The notes under the pieces are model-generated. The model did not search any database. It was not told the DNA's origin and saw only the letters and a list, made by a program, of their open reading frames with translations. The translations under genes were made by a program, and so were the position numbers. From Rhodococcus sp. CH91 (lineage in GTDB: Bacteria; Actinomycetota; Actinomycetes; Mycobacteriales; Mycobacteriaceae), in assembly GCF_022554085.1 (NCBI RefSeq), contig NZ_JAKFYR010000001.1:434001-498000 (forward strand): 64,000 nt of DNA. Direction: 5' to 3'. This document shows positions 38,164-46,554 of the stretch, one piece after another; positions within the stretch are counted from its first letter, which is position 1; each line of letters starts with the position of its first letter.

Positions 38164-39300
38164 TCAGTCGGAGTCGTCGACGGCGGCACCGGATTCGATC
38201 AGCTTCCCGGGTTCGTCCACACCCCACTCGGTGAGTACGGCCAGGGTGTCTCGCCCGGGCGGGCCTGCCGGCCGCACCGCGGCTGCGGGGGTCCGGGAGA
38301 AGCGAGGGGCCGGTGCACCCTGAACGACTCCGTCGATGTCCACATACACCTCGCGAGCGATGTTGTGCGGGTCGTGCGGAGCCTCGAGCAGGGACAGTAC
38401 GGGGGCGCCGCAGGCGTCGAACTTCTCGAAGATCTCCGTCCATTCGTCGCGGGTCCGCTCGGCGAAGCGCGCCGCGAAGGCGGTACGGATCGTCGGCCAG
38501 TTCGCCCGATCGCTGCGGTCGGGCAGGTCGGTGAGCTCCAGTGCCTCGAGCAGCTGGGCGTAGAACTGGGGCTCGACGGCACCGACGGCGAACCACCGGC
38601 CGTCACCGGTTTCGTAGACGTCGTAGTAGGGAGCGCCCGAATCGAGTGTGTTGACGCCTCGTTCGTCGCGCCAGTAGTCGTCGGCGATGAAGCCGTACTG
38701 CATGGCCATGAGCGCCGCGACCCCGTCGACGATCGCCGCATCGACGACTTGGCCGTGACCGGATGTCGAGCGTTCGAGCAGTGCCGCCAGCACCCCGTAG
38801 GCCAGCAGCATTCCGCCACCGCCGAAGTCGCCGATGCTGTTGAGCGGGATCTGGGGCGGCCCACCTGCCCGGCCGACGGCGTGCAGGGCCCCGGTGCGGG
38901 CGATGTAGTCGATGTCGTGTCCGGCGGTGTGGGCCAGCGGTCCGCTCTGCCCCCACCCGGTCATGCGTCCGAAGATCAGCCGGGGATTGCGTTCCAGGCA
39001 CAGGTCCGGACCGAAACCGAGCCGTTCGGCGACACCGGGGCGGTACCCCTCGAGAAGGACGTCCGCACGATCGACGAGCTCGAGCAGAGCCGTCACCCCC
39101 TCCGGCTTCTTCAGATCGAGCACGACGTGACTGCGATTGCGGTTCAGCACGTCGGTGTGGGGTCGTTGCGGCCGGCGTCCGGGGCGGTCGACGCGGACCA
39201 CCTCGGCGCCGAGGTCCGCCAGCATCATGGCCGCGAACGGTGCGGGCCCGAGTCCGGCGAGTTCGACGATCCGGATGCCGCTGAGCGGCCCCGCCGTCAT
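38164..39300 (-). CDS. Alpha-methylacyl-CoA racemase (CaiB/BaiF family)
   Basis: 378 aa. The racemase branch of class III CoA-transferases is recognised by GHDIDYIARTGAL, carrying His128, and SIGDFGGGGM, carrying Asp158; these align with the catalytic His126 and Asp156 of the mycobacterial enzyme MCR. It would epimerise 2-methyl-branched acyl-CoAs so that beta-oxidation can proceed. Its ATG overlaps the stop of the acyl-CoA ligase (ATGA), so ligase and racemase act in sequence on a branched acid (inference). Confidence 0.88.
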   Translation of the reverse strand: MTAGPLSGIRIVELAGLGPAPFAAMMLADLGAEVVRVDRPGRRPQRPHTDVLNRNRSHVVLDLKKPEGVTALLELVDRADVLLEGYRPGVAERLGFGPDLCLERNPRLIFGRMTGWGQSGPLAHTAGHDIDYIARTGALHAVGRAGGPPQIPLNSIGDFGGGGMLLAYGVLAALLERSTSGHGQVVDAAIVDGVAALMAMQYGFIADDYWRDERGVNTLDSGAPYYDVYETGDGRWFAVGAVEPQFYAQLLEALELTDLPDRSDRANWPTIRTAFAARFAERTRDEWTEIFEKFDACGAPVLSLLEAPHDPHNIAREVYVDIDGVVQGAPAPRFSRTPAAAVRPAGPPGRDTLAVLTEWGVDEPGKLIESGAAVDDSD

Positions 39301-40814
39301 CGCACCGCCTCCGGGACAGCGGTGGTGGCGGTGAGTTCGTCGATCAGGTGACGACGCACGACCTTGCCCGTCGGGGTCCGGGGGAGGTCGTCGACGAAGA
39401 CGACGTCGTCCGGGGTCCGGGAACCCCGGACCTGCTGCCGGGCCCAGGCCCGGACGTCGTCGGCGGTCAGCTCGCTGCCGGCGACCCGGACCACGGCCGC
39501 GGTGATCCGCTCTCCCCATTCGTCGTCGGGGAGGCCGACGACGGCCACGTCGGCGACCTCCGGATGGGTCAGGACGGCATCCTCGACCTCGGCCGGCGCG
39601 ATGTTCTCGCCGCCGCGGATGATCGTGTCGTCGGCCCGGCCTTCGATGAAGAGATAACCGGCTTGGTCCAGGCGGGCCCGATCGTTGGTGGGGAACCAGC
39701 CGTCCTCGTCGAGGACCGATCCCTTCTCGAGATATCGGCCCGATACCTGGGCGCCGCGGACCCAGAGCAATCCGGTCTCGCCGGGCGCGACCGGCACACC
39801 GTCCTCCGTCCGGATGAGGACCTCGATGCCGGGCACGGGCCGTCCGGCCGAGACGAGCCGGGCGCGCACCGCCGGATCGTCGGAGGCCATCGCTGCGCGG
39901 TGGTCGTCGGGGCCGAGCAGGGCGATCGTCGAGCTGGTCTCGGTGAGTCCGTAGGCGTTGACGAATCCGGTGTGGGGGAAGGCGGTCAGGGCGCGTTCCA
40001 GGACGGGCAGCGGCATCCGGGCGCCGCCGTATGCGACGGACCGCAGATCGGGGGTGTCGGCGGGTGCGCCGTCGAGATGGTCGACGATCCGGGCCAGCAT
40101 GGTGGGGACCACCATGGCGCTGCTGATCCGTTCGGCGCGCACCAGGTCGAGCCACGCGGCAGGGGAGAAGTCGGCCAGGTAGACCATCCGGCGTCCGGCG
40201 TAGATGTTCGTGAGAATCGTTCCCATACCGGCGATGTGGTAGGGCGGAGTGCTCACCAGTGCCGCGTCGGTCTCCTGCGCGCTGCCCAGATCGACGGTCT
40301 GCAGCACGTAGGAGATCAGATGGGAGTGCTGGAGCAGCACCCCTTTCGGTGCCGAGGTGGTGCCGCTGGTGAAGAGGACGACGGCCACCGCGTCCTCGTC
40401 GACCTCGGCGGGAGCGGGCGACGGTTCTGCGGCCCGGAGGCGGGATGTGAACTCGTCCACGGACATCGCGGTGATCCCGCTGCCTGCGAAGGTGTGCAGG
40501 TAGTCGTCGTCCGCGACGACGACGGGTCGTTCGAGACGGCGCACCAGGGCGACGAGCTGATCGCCCGGGAGCCGGTAGTTGAGCGGTGCGATCGGGATTC
40601 CTGCCCAGGCGGCGGAGAAGGCCAGGACGGGCAGGATCGGTCCGTTGGTGCCCACGAAAACCACCGTTCCGGCATCGAGGTCGGTGAGCACTCGGCTGCC
40701 GTGCGCGGCGTGTTCGCGCAGTTCGAGGTAGGTGGTGCCGTCGTACCAGGAGCCGAGGGCGTTGCGGTCGGGGTGGCTCGCAGTGGCCATGTCCAGGATC
40801 GTCGTCAGATTCAT
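39297..40814 (-). CDS. Acyl-CoA synthetase (AMP-binding)
   Basis: 505-aa ANL ligase. P-loop FTSGTTSAPKG, WFPTNDRARLDQAGYLF, hinge RADDTIIRGGENIAP and C-terminal PTGKVVRRHLI with the catalytic lysine. It activates a carboxylic acid for the racemase encoded next. GGAGG stands 7 nt before the ATG. Divergent from an acyl-CoA dehydrogenase across a 158-bp gap with a 24-bp near-palindrome. The P-loop and hinge variants fit fatty or branched acids, but the substrate is not decided. Confidence 0.9.
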   Translation of the reverse strand: MNLTTILDMATASHPDRNALGSWYDGTTYLELREHAAHGSRVLTDLDAGTVVFVGTNGPILPVLAFSAAWAGIPIAPLNYRLPGDQLVALVRRLERPVVVADDDYLHTFAGSGITAMSVDEFTSRLRAAEPSPAPAEVDEDAVAVVLFTSGTTSAPKGVLLQHSHLISYVLQTVDLGSAQETDAALVSTPPYHIAGMGTILTNIYAGRRMVYLADFSPAAWLDLVRAERISSAMVVPTMLARIVDHLDGAPADTPDLRSVAYGGARMPLPVLERALTAFPHTGFVNAYGLTETSSTIALLGPDDHRAAMASDDPAVRARLVSAGRPVPGIEVLIRTEDGVPVAPGETGLLWVRGAQVSGRYLEKGSVLDEDGWFPTNDRARLDQAGYLFIEGRADDTIIRGGENIAPAEVEDAVLTHPEVADVAVVGLPDDEWGERITAAVVRVAGSELTADDVRAWARQQVRGSRTPDDVVFVDDLPRTPTGKVVRRHLIDELTATTAVPEAVR

Positions 40815-40860
40815 GCTCGGTCCTCCGGAGGGAGTCGGATATGACGCGGATGTGTCTTCG

Positions 40861-40884
40861 CTCTAAACATAGACATGTTTGGAG
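40861..40884. promoter_or_regulatory. 24-bp near-perfect palindrome between divergent acyl-CoA genes
   Basis: Two 10-bp arms with one mismatch (cores AAACAT and ATGTTT) around AGAC, in the gap between the ligase start (40814, minus) and the acyl-CoA dehydrogenase start (40973, plus). This is the classical size and place of a TetR or GntR operator that would co-regulate both directions. The FadR-type GntR gene at 42345 is a candidate partner. Confidence 0.6.
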
Positions 40885-40972
40885 GTTTTGGGTACGTTAG
40901 CGACAGCCGTCGAGGGGCGGCCCGACGTTTTCCTGTGGCCCATGTGCCACCCATACCGATGAGGACCGTGCG

Positions 40973-42298
40973 ATGGCCTGGGATTTCTCGACCGATTCGG
41001 AGTTCGAACAGAAGCTCGTCTGGATGCGTGAGTTCGTCGACCGGGAGATTCTCCCGTTGGAGACGCTCGGGGAACGCTTCCGCGGGCGCGAGGGACGAGC
41101 CGACTATCTGCGTCTGATCCAGCCGCTCAAGGAGCAGGTCAAGGAGCAGGGTCTGTGGGCCGCCCACCTGCCGCCGTCGCTCGGAGGTGCCGGCTACGGC
41201 CAGGTCAAACTCGGTCTCATGCACGAGATTCTGGGGCGTTCCCATCTGGCCCCCCACATCTTCGGAAACAACGCCCCCGACTCCGGTAACACCGAGCTAC
41301 TGGCTCTCGGCGCCACCGAGCAACAGCGCAAGGACTATCTCGAACCGCTCCTGGCCGGGGAGCTCACCTCCTGCTATTCGATGACCGAACCCGGCGCCGG
41401 GGCCGATCCGAAGCTGATGGAGGCCACCGCCCGGCTCGAGGGTGACGAGTGGGTGATCGACGGACACAAGTGGTTCATCACCAACGCGGCACTGGCCGAT
41501 TTCCACATCGTCATGGTCCGAACCGAATTCGGTGAGGACATCCGTCCGCACAAGGCTTTCTCGATGATCCTCGTGCCCGCCGGGACCCCGGGTCTCGAGG
41601 TCGTACGCAACATCCCGACCATGGCCGAGCCGGACGTCCGCGACGACGACTACGGCGGCCACGCCGAAGTGGTCTATCGCAATGTCCGCGTGCCCCGGGA
41701 GAACCTGATCGGGGAGCGGGGAGGCGGCTTCGCCCTCGCGCAGGGCCGCCTGGGCCCGGGCCGGATCCATCACGCGATGCGATGGCTGGGACAGAGCCGA
41801 CGAGCCTTCGACATGCTCTGCGAGCGTGCGGTGAGCCGGAACGCCCACGGTTCGTTGCTCGGCGACAAGCAGATGATCCAGGACTGGGTCGCCGAGTCGT
41901 ACGCTGCGATGCAGGCTGCGCGCCTGCTCACCCTCCAGGCGGCATGGCGGATGGATCGCCTCCACGACGAGGGGCGCCCCTACAGCGATGCCCGCCTCGA
42001 CATCGGCCTGATCAAGTTCTGGGGCGGCCGCGTCCTGTACGACGTCCTCGACCGTGCGATCCAGATCCACGGGGCGCTGGGATATTCGTCCGACCTGCCG
42101 CTCGAGTACATGTACCGTCGTGCTCGCGCAGCGCGTCTGTACGACGGTCCGGACGAGGTGCACAAGGTCACCGTGGCCCGCCTGCTGCTGCGCGAATACG
42201 AGCCGCACGAGGTTCCCAGCGAGCACGTGCCCACCCGGCGCGCCGACGCCGAGAAGAACTTCGCCGCACTCCTGGAACAGGTCGCGCTCAACGCATGA
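40973..42298 (+). CDS. Acyl-CoA dehydrogenase (ACAD10/11-like)
   Basis: 441 aa, longer than classical members. Seen: YSMTEPGAGADPKLM, GHKWFITNAA, and the C-terminal ARLYDGPDEVHK with RLLLREYEP, which mark the ACAD10/11-like branch rather than the YEGTSEIQ type. Such enzymes handle branched or very-long-chain acyl-CoAs. GAGGA precedes the ATG. Divergent from the ligase-racemase pair and followed 46 bp later by a GntR regulator; together these look like one regulon for a methyl-branched acid. Confidence 0.9.
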   Translation: MAWDFSTDSEFEQKLVWMREFVDREILPLETLGERFRGREGRADYLRLIQPLKEQVKEQGLWAAHLPPSLGGAGYGQVKLGLMHEILGRSHLAPHIFGNNAPDSGNTELLALGATEQQRKDYLEPLLAGELTSCYSMTEPGAGADPKLMEATARLEGDEWVIDGHKWFITNAALADFHIVMVRTEFGEDIRPHKAFSMILVPAGTPGLEVVRNIPTMAEPDVRDDDYGGHAEVVYRNVRVPRENLIGERGGGFALAQGRLGPGRIHHAMRWLGQSRRAFDMLCERAVSRNAHGSLLGDKQMIQDWVAESYAAMQAARLLTLQAAWRMDRLHDEGRPYSDARLDIGLIKFWGGRVLYDVLDRAIQIHGALGYSSDLPLEYMYRRARAARLYDGPDEVHKVTVARLLLREYEPHEVPSEHVPTRRADAEKNFAALLEQVALNA

Positions 42299-42344
42299 GA
42301 CCTTGGGGGTAGGGAAAGCAGGAACCCGAGGCGAGGAGTCGCAC

Positions 42345-43151
42345 ATGAAACTACCCACCGGAGTCGAAGGGGAGCGCGTGCAGCGCGGCAACCGGACGTT
42401 GCTCAAGCCGCTGCCGCGACGGATGCGGCCGCTCAAACTCGCCGAGGTGCTGGCCCGCGAGATCGTGGAAGCGATGATCGAGGACGGCGTCGAGCCGGGG
42501 GATGTGCTGCCTTCCGAAGTCACGATGATGGCGAACTACGGTGTCGCCCGAACCACCCTTCGCGAGGCGTTGAGACTGCTCGAGGCCCAGGGGCTCGTCG
42601 TCGTCAAGCAGGGTCGCGGCGGCGGCCCGGTGATGGCCGCGGTCGATGCCTCCGATCTGGGGCGCACTTCCGCACTGTACTACCGGCTCGCCGGTGCGAC
42701 CTATCGTGAACTGGCCGAATCGAAGGTCGCGCTCGAACCGTGGCTGGCCGACCTCGCAGCCCGGCGTTCCGACCCGGAACAGGCGAGAAGTCAGCTGTCG
42801 GTCACCTTCGGCGAGGGTGAAGCCGAACCGGAGGACGCGGTACGGCCACGCGGGATCTGGCGTGCGACACCGCAATTCCACGAGACGGTCTACGCGCTGA
42901 GTGGCAACCTCGTCCTCAGCACGTCGGCGAGCGCGATGTCGGCGATCTTCCGTGAGCAGGTGCTCGCGGCGATCGATCTCTCACCCAAGCACGACGACTT
43001 CGTCGAGGCACATCGACAGATCGCCGCCGCCATCATCGAGGGCCGTCCCGAGGACGCGCACCGGCTGTCGTACGAGCATCAACAGGACATCAACGATTAC
43101 TGCGAGGAGCGGATCCCCGAGCTCCTCGACCGGGTCATCGAATGGCGCTAG
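42345..43151 (+). CDS. FadR-type GntR transcriptional regulator
   Basis: 268 aa. Winged HTH at about residues 30-100 (LPSEVTMMANYGVARTTLREALRLLE, wing KQGRGGGPVM) and a helical FCD-like effector domain after it. The fold and its GGPV wing closely resemble the GntR protein encoded at 58308, a likely paralog. GAGGAG is 6 nt before the ATG. Co-directional with the acyl-CoA dehydrogenase; the palindrome at 40861 is its most obvious potential site. Confidence 0.88.
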   Translation: MKLPTGVEGERVQRGNRTLLKPLPRRMRPLKLAEVLAREIVEAMIEDGVEPGDVLPSEVTMMANYGVARTTLREALRLLEAQGLVVVKQGRGGGPVMAAVDASDLGRTSALYYRLAGATYRELAESKVALEPWLADLAARRSDPEQARSQLSVTFGEGEAEPEDAVRPRGIWRATPQFHETVYALSGNLVLSTSASAMSAIFREQVLAAIDLSPKHDDFVEAHRQIAAAIIEGRPEDAHRLSYEHQQDINDYCEERIPELLDRVIEWR

Positions 43152-43191
43152 CCATTCCGGACGGGCTCGGTGACGAGTCGAAAGGAGCGGA

Positions 43192-43695
43192 GTGAGTACG
43201 GAACTGGACGTGGCGATGCTGGTGCTGCGGGTCGCACTGGGCGGCATGCTCATGGCGCACGGCGTGAACAAGATCGCCGGAGGCGGGGGACTGGACGGCA
43301 CCGCAGGATGGTTCGAATCGCTCGGCCTGCGCCCCGGTCGGCTGCACGCACGCATCGCAGCATTCACCGAAATCGGCGCCGGCGCATTGCTTCTGCTGGG
43401 ATTGGCCACACCGCTGGCATCTGCCGCCTTCATCGGTCTGATGCTGGTCGCGACCTTCACCGATCATCGCGGTAAGGGATATTTCGTGTTCGAGGGCGGA
43501 TGGGAGTACACGATCCTGGTGGCGATGGTGGCCGTCGTCCCTGCGCTGATCGGGCCGGGCCGGTGGTCGCTCGACCATCTGCTCGGTGTGAACGCCTTCG
43601 GCTTGACCTGGGCAGTTGCAGCCGTCGCGGTGGGCGCGCTCGCGACCGCAGGCCTGATGGCGGCATGCTACCGGCCGCGCGCCACGACATCCTGA
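43192..43695 (+). CDS. DoxX-family membrane protein
   Basis: 167 aa with four hydrophobic segments: VAMLVLRVALGGMLMAHGVNKI at the start, then helices near residues 60-90, 100-120 and 135-160. The family motif (HGxxK near helix 1, later a GGWEY segment) fits DoxX/DoxD-like quinol oxidase subunits or redox-stress membrane proteins. Start GTG 43192 with AAAGGAG upstream, 40 bp after the GntR gene. Function in this setting unknown. Confidence 0.82.
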   Translation: MSTELDVAMLVLRVALGGMLMAHGVNKIAGGGGLDGTAGWFESLGLRPGRLHARIAAFTEIGAGALLLLGLATPLASAAFIGLMLVATFTDHRGKGYFVFEGGWEYTILVAMVAVVPALIGPGRWSLDHLLGVNAFGLTWAVAAVAVGALATAGLMAACYRPRATTS

Positions 43696-43774
43696 GGCGA
43701 CGGCCGCTCCTGCGAAGGAGCCCCGTGGAGCCGCCGGCCATCCATCGAGAAGGGGAGGATCCCCGCAGAGACGG

Positions 43775-43797
43775 CCGCACGGAGACAGCCCGTGCGG
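43775..43797 (+). terminator. Hairpin terminator after the DoxX gene
   Basis: Perfect 8-bp arms CCGCACGG and CCGTGCGG with a 7-nt loop, in the 165-bp gap before the flavin reductase gene. Confidence 0.55.
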
Positions 43798-43860
43798 TTC
43801 TTCGGAAGCGCGGCATGGTCCCGAGTCGTGCCGCCATGAGGACGAAACGGAAGACAGGCT

Positions 43861-44352
43861 ATGACTGCGCAACTCGACACCGGTATCCAGCACACCTTCC
43901 GTGAGGCCATGGCCTCTGTGGCGACTCCGGTCTCGGTGGTCACCACCACCTGGGAAGACAACCACTACGGAGCGACGGTGAGCGCGTTCTCGTCGCTGTC
44001 CATGGACCCCCCGATGGTGCTGGTCTCCCTCGACCGGCGTTCGACCCTGCTCACCGCGGTCCGTTCCGCGGGCCGGTTCGGCATCAACATCCTGTCCGTC
44101 TCACAGGCGGCGACCGCCCTGAAGTTCGCATCCAGCCGAGGCATCGGGAAATTCGACGGTGTCTCCTGGCAACCGGATTCGGGCCTGCCGCGCCTCGACG
44201 GCGCCGTGAGCTGGCTGGCCTGCGATCTCGTCGACTCCGTGCAGGGCGGTGACCACATCATCGCTCTCGGTCGCGTGGTCTCGGTGGAAACCGGGGACGG
44301 CACTCCCTTGACCTACCATCGCCGCGTCTTCGGCACCCATGTCGCGTTGTAA
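43861..44352 (+). CDS. Flavin reductase family protein
   Basis: 163-aa split-barrel flavin reductase (HpaC/HsaB/DIM6-NTAB type). Seen: FREAMASVATPVSVVTTTW, GATVSAFSSLSMDPPMVLVSL, FGINILS and the ending YHRRVFGTHV. These proteins use NAD(P)H to make reduced FMN/FAD for a partner monooxygenase. No monooxygenase adjoins it; the HsaA-like oxygenase at 59260 in the same region lacks an adjacent reductase and is the natural partner (inference). Confidence 0.88.
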   Translation: MTAQLDTGIQHTFREAMASVATPVSVVTTTWEDNHYGATVSAFSSLSMDPPMVLVSLDRRSTLLTAVRSAGRFGINILSVSQAATALKFASSRGIGKFDGVSWQPDSGLPRLDGAVSWLACDLVDSVQGGDHIIALGRVVSVETGDGTPLTYHRRVFGTHVAL

Positions 44353-44424
44353 CGCCAGGAAATTCTCTCTACGAAAAAGTTTCCGGCCGCAATAGTTGCC
44401 TTGAACAAAGAATTGTGGTCTGCT

Positions 44425-44434
44425 TCACATGTGA
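44425..44434. promoter_or_regulatory. Palindrome before the MarR gene
   Basis: TCACATGTGA, a perfect 10-bp palindrome, flanked by roughly symmetric TCTGC and GCAGA and by TTGTG and CACAA. The whole element spans about 44413-44446 and fits a MarR autoregulatory operator. Its place supports a start downstream of it. Confidence 0.45.
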
Positions 44435-44448
44435 CCGCAGACACAAGA

Positions 44449-44955
44449 ATGCAGGTCGAGGGCCGGGACGTCGCCGTCTCCCATGTTCTCGACGCCTGGG
44501 TGCGCGCCGCCCGCGCCTTTTCGGCCGCAGGGGTGTATCCCGTGGATACCGGCATCCCCGGAGTTCGGTTGGAACGCCCCGCGTACACCATGCTCCGGGA
44601 GCTCGATCAGCACGGGCCCCGACGGCTCGGCGACTTGGCCTCGGCCAGCAATCTCGGGGTTTCCCACGCCAGCCGCCTGGTGGAGGGTCTGGTCCGAGAA
44701 GGCTTGGTGGAGCGCACTGTTCCGACCGACGACCGCCGCGTGACGATCCTTGCCGTCACGCCCGAGGGTGGCAGCGCCGCCCGGAGGATCGAGCGGCAGT
44801 TCCGCGGTCTGATCACCGACCGCCTGGAGAGTTTCGACGAGCAGGAAATCACCGATTTCGCAACGCTTTTCCAGCGTTTCGCCGACGAGCTCGTCGGCTG
44901 GTCGACCACGAAGACATGTGGTGGTCGCGGCCCCGAGTCCGAAGACTACCGGTAG
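44449..44955 (+). CDS. MarR-family transcriptional regulator
   Basis: 168 aa from the ATG at 44449. Winged HTH: RPAYTMLRELDQHGPRRLGDLA, recognition helix NLGVSHASRLVEGLVREGLVE, wing TDDRRVTILAVTPEG, then C-terminal dimerisation helices. The start is uncertain: in-frame TTG 44401 and GTG 44431 exist, but a palindrome covers 44425-44434 and no ribosome site favours them. MarR proteins often sense aromatic acids, which suits the surrounding catabolic genes. Confidence 0.82.
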   Translation: MQVEGRDVAVSHVLDAWVRAARAFSAAGVYPVDTGIPGVRLERPAYTMLRELDQHGPRRLGDLASASNLGVSHASRLVEGLVREGLVERTVPTDDRRVTILAVTPEGGSAARRIERQFRGLITDRLESFDEQEITDFATLFQRFADELVGWSTTKTCGGRGPESEDYR

Positions 44956-45060
44956 GTAACCTTCTCCCGGGGCATGATTCGGCGTCCGGGCACGACCCCG
45001 GCACCCTGGCGGATTCCCGCAGTTCCCGACGGAAAGAGGAGCTTTTCGCTTCCTCTCGGC

Positions 45061-45095
45061 TTGACGTAGATCACATTCCGCATATTCTATGCATA
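45061..45095 (+). promoter_or_regulatory. Promoter and overlapping palindrome of the IclR gene
   Basis: TTGACG (45061-45066) and TATTCT (45083-45088) with a 16-bp spacer form a good SigA-like promoter in an AT-rich patch. TATGCATA (45088-45095) is an 8-bp palindrome overlapping the -10 end, a likely autoregulatory site. Start codon is 37 bp further on. Confidence 0.55.
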
Positions 45096-45131
45096 TATCG
45101 AAGCAATGATGATGATTGTCTAGGAGTGGCC

Positions 45132-46004
45132 ATGACCGTCTTGCAAAACACCCCCGAAGACCTCGAAATGGACACTGTCCCACGTCGATCCGGAGGGCAC
45201 AGATCAGTGCTGGGACGTGCCGCGGTGGTGATCGACGCGTTCGACGACGGGCGCGCCCTCTCCCTCGACGATCTGACTGCGCGCACGGGTCTGCCCCGCT
45301 CCACCGTCTATCGCCTGGCCGAGCAGCTGCGCGACGTCGGCTGGATCGAACGGGTGTCCGCCGGCTACCGGATCGGGCTGCGTCTGTTCGAGGTCGGGGG
45401 TCTCGCTGCCGATGCCGCCCGTCTTCGTGCCCAGGCCTGCACGTGGCTCTACCAGGCACAGCAACAGTGTGCGCAGATCGTGCACCTGGGCATCCTGGAC
45501 GGTGACGAGGTCGTCTACATCGACAAGGTCGGGCCGGCGCGCAGCGACGTCCCGACGCGCATCGGAGGACGTCTACCGGCCTACCGAACTGCGATCGGGC
45601 GCGCCCTCCTGTCGGCACAGCCGGAGGCCACCTGGCGCCGCGTCATCGCCGATGCTGCCACCATCCCCACCCGCCCGGGCGCACCCAGCCTGACATCGAT
45701 CCTGGAGACCGCTCGTCGCACCGGAATCGCAACAGACTTCGGTGATTCCGTCAGTGGCCTGGCCTGTGTGGCCGCTCCGATCCTGTCGTCCTCCGGGGTC
45801 GTCGGGGCGGTATCCATCACCGGGCCCGGCAGCACCAACCGCGCGACGCTCCAAGCGCACGCTCGTATCGCCAGGCAGACTGCCGAATCCATTGCGAGCC
45901 GATTGATTCCCGCTGTGCCGGCGAGTCGTGGTGGCACCCGGCGCGTCGGAGACGGGCAGGAATCGGTGCAGACCGACCCGGCCGACTACCTGCGCGCGTT
46001 GTGA
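45132..46004 (+). CDS. IclR-family transcriptional regulator
   Basis: 290 aa. N-terminal winged HTH at about residues 25-90 (LGRAAVVIDAFDD, LTARTGLPRSTVYRLAEQLRDVGWIE) and an IclR effector domain (about 100-265) with YIDKVGPARS, GRLPAYRTAIGRALLSAQ and SGLACVAAPILSSSGVVGAVSI. AGGAG lies 5 nt before the ATG; the frame is open upstream through the MarR gene but that part is not coding. IclR proteins commonly control aromatic catabolism and its transporters. Targets here could be the divergent ABC importer or the CoA-transferase cluster. Confidence 0.9.
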   Translation: MTVLQNTPEDLEMDTVPRRSGGHRSVLGRAAVVIDAFDDGRALSLDDLTARTGLPRSTVYRLAEQLRDVGWIERVSAGYRIGLRLFEVGGLAADAARLRAQACTWLYQAQQQCAQIVHLGILDGDEVVYIDKVGPARSDVPTRIGGRLPAYRTAIGRALLSAQPEATWRRVIADAATIPTRPGAPSLTSILETARRTGIATDFGDSVSGLACVAAPILSSSGVVGAVSITGPGSTNRATLQAHARIARQTAESIASRLIPAVPASRGGTRRVGDGQESVQTDPADYLRAL

Positions 46005-46010
46005 CGCGCG
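45993..46010 (+). terminator. Short hairpin at the IclR stop
   Basis: Perfect 7-bp arms CGCGCGT and ACGCGCG with a 4-nt loop, overlapping the stop codon at 46002-46004. Possible terminator; short. Confidence 0.3.
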
Positions 46011-46121
46011 GTCGGGGACCGTCCGACGGCCGGCTCGTCATCCGCTTCGTACCACCGGGCAGGTGAGGGTCCTCCCGCTGCCGGACATCCGTTCATCCAC
46101 TATCGCTTGGAGGTTCGCCCC

Positions 46122-46505
46122 ATGGTCTGTCCTTCCGAACCAGTTCGCGTCAGTTTGGACAACCGGTTGGCCGAGTCGTTCCGTGCGGGCGTCGAACTGC
46201 CCGACGACTGCCGGATCGAGATCGCCGACGACCGGCTGTGGGTGCTCTTCCCGGAGTCGGACTTCGTGATCCAGACACGGCCTGCCGACGGGCCCGACTC
46301 CGTCCATCTCATCTTCTCGGTCGCCGTCCGAGCCCCCGAGCCCTCACTCGAGACCTGGTGGGACAAGTGGTCGGTTCCCGCCGAGCGTCGAGTTCAGGCG
46401 GAGGTCGCACGCGACGAGATCCTGACGAGCCGGAAGATGATCCTGCGTATGCTCGACGAGCGTTTCGGTGCAGGCCGCCGCAGTGCGGAGATGCGGTACG
46501 CGTAG
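46122..46505 (+). CDS. Conserved-looking hypothetical protein
   Basis: 127 aa, soluble, no signal peptide or membrane segment. An initial stretch of strands (VRVSLDNRLAESFRAGVELP, CRIEIADDRLWVLF) is followed by a charged helical C-terminus (ETWWDKWSVPAERRVQAEVARDEILTSRKMILRML). GGAGG is 8 nt before the ATG at 46122, which favours it over TTG 46107. Family not recognised. Codon usage looks like its neighbours. It follows IclR by 117 bp and ends at a strong terminator. Confidence 0.6.
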   Translation: MVCPSEPVRVSLDNRLAESFRAGVELPDDCRIEIADDRLWVLFPESDFVIQTRPADGPDSVHLIFSVAVRAPEPSLETWWDKWSVPAERRVQAEVARDEILTSRKMILRMLDERFGAGRRSAEMRYA

Positions 46506-46520
46506 GTGTGAACCTACCCC

Positions 46521-46546
46521 CCGGTGGCCGGAGATCCGGCCACCGG
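46521..46546. terminator. Bidirectional hairpin terminator
   Basis: Perfect 11-bp arms CCGGTGGCCGG and CCGGCCACCGG with a 4-nt loop, between the convergent hypothetical gene (stop 46505) and the ABC ATPase gene (stop 46555). Confidence 0.88.
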
Positions 46547-46554
46547 AAGGTCTG

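Noticed and set aside
44415-45131. Upstream extension of the IclR frame
   Set aside because: Overlaps the MarR gene in another frame; AGGAG and a promoter at 45061-45088 support the start at 45132.
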